Below are positions 32,176-37,771 of a DNA stretch of 37,771 nucleotides, in pieces. How positions within the stretch are numbered: position 1 is the stretch's first letter; every line of letters begins with the position of its first letter. The notes under the pieces were generated by a model. That model had not been told where the DNA came from and did not search any database. It was given only the letters and a program-made list of their open reading frames with translations. The position numbers were made by a program, and so were the translations under genes. Source of the stretch: CAZTAR01 sp043813895 (GTDB lineage Bacteria; Planctomycetota; Phycisphaerae; UBA1845; UTPLA1). The stretch spans positions 1 to 37,771 of the forward strand of contig JBDRKQ010000082.1 of NCBI GenBank assembly GCA_043813895.1, given 5' to 3'.

Positions 32176-32610
32176 ATGCCGACAGGGAAGCCACAACGCA
32201 ACACGCGGCAACGGGCCGTCATCCTTGAGGAGCTTCGCGCCGTCACCTCGCACCCGTCGGCTGCGGAGTTGTACGAGTGGGTCCGTCGGCGAATGCCACG
32301 AATCAGCCTGGGCACCGTTTACCGGAACCTCGAACTGCTCGCCCGCAACGGCCAGGTCCGCAAGCTGGACCTCGCCGGTGCAGAGGCACGCTACGATGGC
32401 GACGTCAGCCACCACCATCACCTCCGCTGCACGAGTTGTGGCAGCGTGGCAGACGTACAAGGCCTTCCGGAAGGACCGATCGAGAAGGACATCGGACACC
32501 TAAACGGCTACGAAATACTCGGCTATCACCTGGAGTTTCTCGGCATCTGTCCCGAATGCGCGGCGCGGCAGTTACCGGGCAATGGTCAGTCGCCGAACGA
32601 CGATGATTAG
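32176..32610 (+). CDS. Fur-family metal- or peroxide-responsive regulator
   Basis: The 144-residue protein starts at the ATG at 32176. The N-terminal winged helix has RQRAVILEELRAVTSHPSAA and ISLGTVYRNLELLARNGQVR, the standard Fur DNA-binding pattern. Metal-site residues include the HHHHLRCTSCGSVADV stretch and a second CPEC pair near the C-terminus, so the structural Zn(Cys4) site is complete. The family includes Fur, PerR, Zur and Mur. The short length and the four-histidine run fit PerR or Fur, but the sequence does not decide between them. It is divergent from moaA and upstream of the multiheme cytochrome, which may be one of its targets. Confidence 0.9.
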   Translation: MPTGKPQRNTRQRAVILEELRAVTSHPSAAELYEWVRRRMPRISLGTVYRNLELLARNGQVRKLDLAGAEARYDGDVSHHHHLRCTSCGSVADVQGLPEGPIEKDIGHLNGYEILGYHLEFLGICPECAARQLPGNGQSPNDDD

Positions 32611-32640
32611 TATCACAGCGCTAGATCGTTCTCGGGAAGA

Positions 32641-32778
32641 AGAGCCGCGGGCCTCAGCCCGCGGGGCGCCTCCCCATCGCTGGGCCGAGAATGCTTTCTC
32701 GGCCCTCAGGCCGATGCCGAGAAGTGATTCTCGGCAGAGCATATGAACAACCGCGCGGACTGAAGTCCGCGGCTCCTC
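32641..32778. repeat. Cluster of four palindromic repeats upstream of the cytochrome gene
   Basis: Four hairpins lie head to tail: 32644-32664 (CCGCGGGC/GCCCGCGG), 32681-32704 (GGGCCGAGAA/TTCTCGGCCC, near perfect), 32716-32736 (GCCGAGAA/TTCTCGGC) and 32751-32771 (CGCGGACT/AGTCCGCG). The first and last belong to the family seen at 30397-30480; the middle two form a second type. They fill most of the 277-base gap between the Fur-family gene and the cytochrome and hold no gene. Confidence 0.75.
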
Positions 32779-32887
32779 GGCCGCGCTGGCTAAAGCCTGC
32801 GCTTCGTGAGCCGGCTATCTCACAAGTCTGTTGAACGGTAGTCTGTCTGACAAACGAATGCGCCAACGAGATACCGGGAGCCTTGCC

Positions 32888-35356
32888 GTGAAGCCATACC
32901 CTGTTGTCGTCCTGATCGGCCTATGCATCACACAGCCCGCCGGCGCGGGCGCGCAGCCACAATCGCGCGAGGCCGAGGGCTCCGGCTGTCTGCCGTGTCA
33001 CGAGGGCATCGAGCCGATTCGTGAGACCGACTCGCTCATGATGCGCCAGATTCTCTCTATGGGCCGGGGCATGGGCGATCCGGCCGGGTGCGTTGTCTGC
33101 CACGGCGGCGACCCCGCCGCGACCCTCAAAGAACAAGCACATGGCGGTGCGGCGTTCTATCCAGACCCTGGCAGCCCGTGGATCAACGCAAACACCTGCG
33201 GCCAGTGCCATCCCGACCACGTCTCCGCCCAGTGGAACAGCCTGATGATGACGGAGGCCGGCAAGATTCAGGGCGTGGCGTGGTCGTTCGGTTCGCTCGA
33301 GGGCTATGAACACAAGTGGGGCAACTACGACGCGCGAAACCCTGACGATCCACATGCGCGACTGGGTACGGAGGCATACCGCGCGTACAAGGAACGCCTG
33401 AAGGCCTTGGAGCCGGGCGTCTTCCCGGATGAACAAACCGCGGTGCCGGAAGCGCCGACCGATCTGGCCAACCTTGCGGAGCATCCGGAACAGGCCGCCT
33501 TTACCTACATTCGCAACCAATGCCAGCGGTGCCACCTCGCCGTGCAAGGCCGACAAGAGCGAGGCGACTACCGGGGCATGGGGTGTTCCGCGTGCCACAT
33601 TCCCTATAGCAACGAGGGCTTCTACGAGGGCGGTGACAAGAGCATCCCGAAGGATCAGCCGGGACATCCGCTCGTCCACACGATCCAAGCGACGCGCGAG
33701 GCGAAGGTGACGGTCCACGGCAAAACCTACAGCGGCATCCCGGTCGAGACCTGCACGACCTGTCACGATCGCGGCAAGCGGATCGGCGTCTCGTTTCAGG
33801 GCTTGATGGAAAGCGCATATACGTCGCCCTACACCGAGGGCGGCGGCGGCCAGCTCGCGCTGCACACGAAGCACTACCTAGCCATGCAGGAGGACGTCCA
33901 CTACCAGCGGGGCATGATATGCCAGGACTGCCACACGTCGTTCGACGTCCACGGTGACGGCTTCCTCGCCTGCGCGAACCTCGCGCAGGTAGAGATCGAG
34001 TGCGCAGATTGTCACGGGACGCCACAGGCGTATCCCTGGGAACTCCCTCTGGGTTACATGGACGAGTTCGGGTCCCCCCCGAAGTCGGGCCCGCCGCGCG
34101 GTACTGCCCAATCCCTCGTTCGCCCGCTGGAGCAGGGGACGGAGTATCCCGCGGAGGAAGGTCACCTGATCACCGCGCGCGGCAACCCGCTGCCGGAAGT
34201 CGTCCGTCGCGCCGACCGCGTCATCGTCCACACGGCAGGCGGCAAGGACCTCGTGCTGAAACCGCTGAGGCTCCTGCGGTTGGAAGAGGCCCTGGCCACC
34301 GAGCCCTTTGTCGCCATGTGTGCCGTCGAGTTGCACATGGACACGATGGAATGCTATGCGTGCCACGCCACGTGGGCTCCGCAATGTTACGGCTGCCACG
34401 TCAAGATCGACTATTCCGAGGGCAAACGGAGCTTTGACTGGGTCGCTGCCGGGCACAAGCGTCGCGAAGCAGGCCACGCGGCCGATCCCGGTGAGAAGGG
34501 CTACGACACGCTCATCCCCGGCAAGGTCACCGAGCAGAGATCGTACCTGCGGTGGGAAGACCCTCCGCTCGCGGTCAACGGGGAAGGTCGAGTAACACCG
34601 GCGGCGCCCGGGTGCCAGGTATCTGTTACCGTGGTCGGTCAGGACGGCGGCGACATCGTGCGCAACAAGATCTTCCGCACGTTGCCAGGCAGCGAGGGCG
34701 CAGGTCCCGAGGGTCAGATCGGCATCGACATGAGCCCCACACAGCCGCACACAAACGGCCCTGCGCGACCGTGCGAGTCCTGCCACCTGTCGGAAAAGGC
34801 ACTGGGCTACGGGATCAACGGCGGGCGGCTCAATCGTGCGTGGGACAAGCCGACCGTCGTGGACCTGATGACGCCCGATCGCGAGATTCTGCCGGACAGT
34901 GCCAGGACGCAAATCGAGCCGGTCGAGGGCTTGGAAGCGGATTGGTCACGGTTCGTCACCGAAGACGGCCGGCAATTGCAGACGGTCGGCCACCACTTCA
35001 GCGGCTCGCGCCCGCTCGACAACAAGCAACGCGCCAATATGGACCGGCAGGAATTGTGCCTGTCGTGCCACCAGGAGATTCCGACGCAGTCACCTGCGGT
35101 GAGCCTGCTGCACCACATCGCCGCGCACGCCGACGCGTTGCCGAAGTCGCACGAGGAGCACGCCGATCTGGTGCACAAGATCATGCTGTTTTCGGCCTGG
35201 GGACAGGCGGGCGGTATCGTCGCAGCGCCACTAGCGGTTATCATCTGCGTCTGGCGGCTCCGCGTCAGGGCGAAGCGGCGCAAGCACGCGGCGGCCGCGC
35301 CAGAGGAAGAAGAGACCGAGTCTTTGTCGGGGGGACCCGGCGACAACAACACGTGA
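32888..35356 (+). CDS. Dodecaheme c-type cytochrome with C-terminal membrane anchor
   Basis: I choose the GTG at 32888 because GGGAG lies seven bases upstream and the product starts with a clean signal peptide (MKPYPVVVLIGLCITQPAGA); in-frame starts at 32831 and 32858 spoil it. The 822-residue protein has twelve CXXCH heme motifs, at about residues 34, 68, 104, 212, 233, 289, 345, 372, 489, 500, 629 and 724. A single membrane helix (about 769-792, GQAGGIVAAPLAVIICVWRL) and a short basic then acidic tail end it. The hemes are therefore predicted outside the cytoplasmic membrane, anchored at the C-terminus. Such proteins move electrons between the quinone pool or periplasmic donors and other acceptors. 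I do not recognise the subfamily; the motif spacing does not match an octaheme reductase I can name. The next gene starts six bases later. Confidence 0.9.
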   Translation: MKPYPVVVLIGLCITQPAGAGAQPQSREAEGSGCLPCHEGIEPIRETDSLMMRQILSMGRGMGDPAGCVVCHGGDPAATLKEQAHGGAAFYPDPGSPWINANTCGQCHPDHVSAQWNSLMMTEAGKIQGVAWSFGSLEGYEHKWGNYDARNPDDPHARLGTEAYRAYKERLKALEPGVFPDEQTAVPEAPTDLANLAEHPEQAAFTYIRNQCQRCHLAVQGRQERGDYRGMGCSACHIPYSNEGFYEGGDKSIPKDQPGHPLVHTIQATREAKVTVHGKTYSGIPVETCTTCHDRGKRIGVSFQGLMESAYTSPYTEGGGGQLALHTKHYLAMQEDVHYQRGMICQDCHTSFDVHGDGFLACANLAQVEIECADCHGTPQAYPWELPLGYMDEFGSPPKSGPPRGTAQSLVRPLEQGTEYPAEEGHLITARGNPLPEVVRRADRVIVHTAGGKDLVLKPLRLLRLEEALATEPFVAMCAVELHMDTMECYACHATWAPQCYGCHVKIDYSEGKRSFDWVAAGHKRREAGHAADPGEKGYDTLIPGKVTEQRSYLRWEDPPLAVNGEGRVTPAAPGCQVSVTVVGQDGGDIVRNKIFRTLPGSEGAGPEGQIGIDMSPTQPHTNGPARPCESCHLSEKALGYGINGGRLNRAWDKPTVVDLMTPDREILPDSARTQIEPVEGLEADWSRFVTEDGRQLQTVGHHFSGSRPLDNKQRANMDRQELCLSCHQEIPTQSPAVSLLHHIAAHADALPKSHEEHADLVHKIMLFSAWGQAGGIVAAPLAVIICVWRLRVRAKRRKHAAAAPEEEETESLSGGPGDNNT

Positions 35357-35362
35357 GCATGC

Positions 35363-36391
35363 ATGAGCGGTAAGCCCTACAGAGCACTGGTCGTCCGCGA
35401 AGCGTCCGCGGGCACGTTCACACGCAAGATTGAAACACTCAACACGAATGATCTGCCTGAGGGCGACCTGCTAATCCGCGTGCTCTATTCCTCGCTCAAC
35501 TACAAAGACGCCCTGTCCGCAACCGGAAACAAGGGCGTGACGCGCAACTACCCGCACACACCGGGCATCGATGCGGCCGGCGTCATTGAGGCCGCCGACT
35601 GTGACGGCACCGCGTTCTCGCCGGGGCAACAGGTCATCGTCACCGGGCACGACCTGGGCATGAACACGCCCGGCGGCTATGGCGAGTACATCCGAGTCCC
35701 GGCCTCCTGGGCCATCGTGCTTCCCCCCGGCCTCACTTTGCGAGACAGCATGATCTGCGGCACGGCAGGATTCACCGCGGCTGCTTGCGCCCTCAGGTTG
35801 CAGGAGTACGGCCTCTCGCCCGAGGACGGCGACATCCTCGTGACCGGCGCTACCGGCGGCGTCGGCTCGCTGGCGGTAGCGATCCTGACTGTCGCGGGCT
35901 ACAGGGTCGTGGCCGCGACCGGAAAACCTGATGCGGTGGGTCTTCTAAAGAACCTCGGCGCGAAGTTGGTGATTGCTCGCGAGGACGTTCTTCCACCCGA
36001 TTCCAGACCTCTCGCCAAGGGCCGGTGGGCCGGCGTCGTGGAGACGGTCGGGGGTGACTTCCTCGACGCCGCGATCCGCACAACCAAGCAGCACGGCGCC
36101 GTGACCTGCTGCGGCATGATCGCGGGAGACCGCTTCTCGACCAGCGTCTTCCCGTTCATCCTCCGAGGCGTCGCCCTGTTTGGCGTCGATTCCGCCGAGT
36201 ACCCCATGGATCGGCGCATGAAGCTCTGGGCGAATCTCGCCGGTAAGTGGAAGGTGCCGAACCTGGAGCGCCTGGCATCGGAATGTGACCTTGGATCGCT
36301 CTCCCGGAAAATCGACGCCATGCTTGCAGGCAAGTCGGTGGGCAGAGTGATAGTGCGACTCCAAGAGCCCCCGACCTCGGCCGGGGGGTAG
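35363..36391 (+). CDS. YhdH/AcuI-type zinc-free quinone oxidoreductase (acryloyl-CoA reductase family)
   Basis: The 342-residue MDR-superfamily protein fits the YhdH/YhfP/AcuI branch, where AcuI reduces acryloyl-CoA to propionyl-CoA with NADPH. Motifs are LYSSLNYKDALSATGNKGVT, YPHTPGIDAAGVIE, GGYGEYIRVPASW, MICGTAGFTAAAC, the nucleotide-binding GATGGVGSLAVAIL, ATGKPDAVGLLKNLGA and GVDSAEYPMDRR. The catalytic-zinc ligands of alcohol dehydrogenases are absent, as in this branch. The native end would be near GRVIVRL; the last residues QEPPTSAGG and the TAG stop are read from a palindromic repeat. It starts six bases after the cytochrome stop and should be co-transcribed with it. Substrate unproven. 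Confidence 0.9.
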   Translation: MSGKPYRALVVREASAGTFTRKIETLNTNDLPEGDLLIRVLYSSLNYKDALSATGNKGVTRNYPHTPGIDAAGVIEAADCDGTAFSPGQQVIVTGHDLGMNTPGGYGEYIRVPASWAIVLPPGLTLRDSMICGTAGFTAAACALRLQEYGLSPEDGDILVTGATGGVGSLAVAILTVAGYRVVAATGKPDAVGLLKNLGAKLVIAREDVLPPDSRPLAKGRWAGVVETVGGDFLDAAIRTTKQHGAVTCCGMIAGDRFSTSVFPFILRGVALFGVDSAEYPMDRRMKLWANLAGKWKVPNLERLASECDLGSLSRKIDAMLAGKSVGRVIVRLQEPPTSAGG

Positions 36392-36393
36392 CG
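36365..36393. repeat. CCCCGGCC palindromic repeat, copy C, supplying the reductase stop codon
   Basis: This copy of the family seen at 13926-13952 spans the last codons of the AcuI-like gene. Its GGGTAG supplies the stop codon where the other copies read GGGTACG. Arms are CCCCCG and CGGGGGG around a CCTCGGC centre, so the palindrome is imperfect. Confidence 0.65.
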
Positions 36394-36773
36394 GAGCGAC
36401 CAGACCGAGTGTACACCCCGCCAAGGCCGTCACGGCCCCCCCAGGATGGGCGCGAATCTTGCGCATGGCCATGTCGAGGAGGGCCGCGACCATGGCTGAG
36501 GGACGCCTCAAGGGGCATCTTCAAGACGCCGGAGCCGGGCCGGATTCGACGAGACGGCTGGGGCCGCACCGTGAAGCACCGGCTCACAACCCGTTCCTAA
36601 TGCTGGCATTAACGCTACAGGCCTCGGCAGGACAATGCCGTAATACTGATATAGACGGTTGGTTTGACACAAGCCGCGGGCCTTCTAGAATGCGCCGTTC
36701 CTGCGCGGAGGAAACGCCGCCGACATCGGCCGGCATGGTGCCAACACTGTAACTCTGGATTCGGACGAACCCT
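36392..36773. other. Intergenic region upstream of the TolC-like gene
   Basis: I see no gene. A hairpin with arms GCCATG/CATGGC (36468-36496) lies in its first half. The second half holds the promoter below and a leader of about 75 bases. A 97-codon frame at 36459-36752 has no family features. Confidence 0.45.
36664..36691 (+). promoter_or_regulatory. Near-consensus sigma-70 promoter of the TolC-like gene
   Basis: TTGACA (36664-36669) is a perfect -35 box. TAGAAT (36686-36691) matches five of six -10 positions, with a 16-base spacer. The start would be near 36698, about 75 bases before the ATG. Confidence 0.75.
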
Positions 36774-37771
36774 ATGCGATCCCTCTGTTGTGCTCCCCTC
36801 AATCGGTGTGTGCTCGGTCTGTTGCTCTTGACATGGGTCTGGGGGTGCCAGTCCACAGAAACCACGCTGGACGACGTCCAGGTCGGGCAATACGAAAAAC
36901 GGATGGTCGAAGAGGAGCCGTTCGATCTGGCTCCGGATATGCCGTTGATGGAAGCACCTCCCCCGGTGGACTTGGCAGGCCAGGTCGCGACCAGGAAACT
37001 CTCGCTCGACGGAGTGTTGTGGTTGGCCCTGCCGGATCCCGCCAGGATGGACGAGGTCTTGGACAGGCGACTCGATGTCGGCCGCTGGAGTGAGAGCGTC
37101 AGGCGCGAATACGAAAAGATCTTCGGGCATACGAGGAAATACGTCCGGCAAATCGAGCAGCCGGCCCAGTTCCGACTTTCCTTGGCGGACGCCTTGCGGC
37201 GGACCCTGGCGTACAACTACGACATTAAGGTGGACGGCTTCGCCCCGGCCATCAGCACGGCGCAGGTGGTCCAAGCGGAGGCCGCCTTCGATACGGCCTT
37301 CTTCGCCAACATCAGCCGGAACAACACGGATCAGCCGACCCCGTCCCAGTTGGCGGCTTCGCAGACCGATACGACCGTCGTCTCCGGGGGAATCCGCAAA
37401 CTCCTGGCGACCGGTGCGGCCGTCACACTCACGGAAACCATGGTGCGAGTCGACAACCCCGGCTTCGCGTTCCAGACGTTGAATCCATCGTGGCAACACG
37501 CCTTCCAGGCCGAGCTCCGCCAGCCGATCCTTCGCAACTTCGGCATCGACTTCAACCGTGCCCAGATCAACATCCGCAAGCTCGAACGTCAGAGCAACGA
37601 GCAGGCGTTCAGAGCCCAAGTCATCGAGGTCCTGAACAACACGGAGCAGGCCTACTGGTCGCTCGTGGCGGCTCGGCGAGACGTGGTGATCTCAGCCGAG
37701 CTTCTCGCGCACGCCGTCCACACCTACGAGCAAGTGGAGGCCCGAAAGGACTTCGACGCCTACCAAACGCT
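36774..37771 (+). CDS. TolC-type outer-membrane efflux lipoprotein, 3' end missing
   Basis: The gene runs from the ATG at 36774 off the right edge (332 codons seen). It begins with a lipoprotein signal: a hydrophobic run LGLLLLTWV ends in the lipobox VWGC with the lipidated cysteine at residue 25. After a Pro/Glu-rich linker comes an outer-membrane-efflux pattern: FRLSLADALRRTLAYNYDIK, then the strand-rich FFANISRNNTD segment, LRQPILRNFGIDFNRAQINI and EVLNNTEQAYWSLVAARRDV. This is the helical-barrel repeat of TolC/OprM channels, which form trimers and export drugs, metals or proteins with inner-membrane partners. No partner pump is visible before the window ends. Confidence 0.85.
   Translation, partial: MRSLCCAPLNRCVLGLLLLTWVWGCQSTETTLDDVQVGQYEKRMVEEEPFDLAPDMPLMEAPPPVDLAGQVATRKLSLDGVLWLALPDPARMDEVLDRRLDVGRWSESVRREYEKIFGHTRKYVRQIEQPAQFRLSLADALRRTLAYNYDIKVDGFAPAISTAQVVQAEAAFDTAFFANISRNNTDQPTPSQLAASQTDTTVVSGGIRKLLATGAAVTLTETMVRVDNPGFAFQTLNPSWQHAFQAELRQPILRNFGIDFNRAQINIRKLERQSNEQAFRAQVIEVLNNTEQAYWSLVAARRDVVISAELLAHAVHTYEQVEARKDFDAYQT

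Noticed and set aside
36459..36752. A 97-codon frame before the TolC-like gene
   Set aside because: It overlaps the near-consensus promoter and has no domain or sensible composition.

Overview
This 37.8 kb window is a GC-rich bacterial chromosome segment with about 22 protein genes on both strands, running off both ends: a Ser/Thr kinase on the left and a TolC-type outer-membrane lipoprotein on the right. The gene set and style suggest a planctomycete (Planctomycetota) or close relative. The clues are a Hanks-type receptor kinase with an HPDLADDLRRYL-type N-terminal segment, many exported or membrane TPR proteins, a secretin with a long TPR/coiled-coil N-terminus, and short GC-rich palindromic repeats scattered through intergenic and even coding DNA. 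This placement is inference; there is no rRNA or tRNA gene here to confirm it.

Layout. 1-7.1 kb (minus strand): receptor Ser/Thr kinase; multi-pass GT-C-like membrane protein whose C-terminal TPR part is frameshifted; large secretin with its own terminator. 7.1-8.0 kb: gene-free, ending in a good sigma-70 promoter. 8.0-13.9 kb (plus): dnaG and rpoD (macromolecular synthesis genes without rpsU), then a tRNA-dihydrouridine synthase translationally coupled to a small membrane NTF2-like protein. 13.9-22.3 kb (minus): O-acetylhomoserine sulfhydrylase-like PLP enzyme, a small membrane protein, and a co-directional selB-selA-apgM-pyk cluster that places selenocysteine insertion next to two lower-glycolysis enzymes. 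22.7-24.4 kb (plus): membrane-anchored TPR protein and ndk. 24.5-27.7 kb (minus): a 1079-residue exported protein of unknown function. 28.0-28.7 kb (plus): endonuclease V, directly preceded by a MITE-like nested palindrome with 9-bp flanking direct repeats. 28.9-32.0 kb (minus): molybdenum-cofactor operon moaA, MOSC, moaC, MOSC-Mog fusion. 32.2-36.4 kb (plus): a Fur-family regulator, then a dodecaheme membrane-anchored cytochrome c six bases ahead of a YhdH/AcuI-type reductase. 36.8 kb to the end (plus): the TolC-like gene behind a near-consensus promoter.

Functionally this is mostly housekeeping plus redox capability. selAB and moa genes are the usual support for selenium/molybdenum enzymes such as formate dehydrogenases, though none is encoded here; the multiheme cytochrome suggests respiratory electron transfer. 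The most distinctive feature is the short palindromic repeats and how often they have become coding sequence: two insertions inside the kinase catalytic domain, the C-terminal tail of MoaC, and the last residues and stop codon of the AcuI-like reductase. I do not see a clearly new multigene system. The best candidates for follow-up are the repeat-to-protein conversions, the 98-bp mobile palindrome, and the dodecaheme cytochrome/reductase pair.
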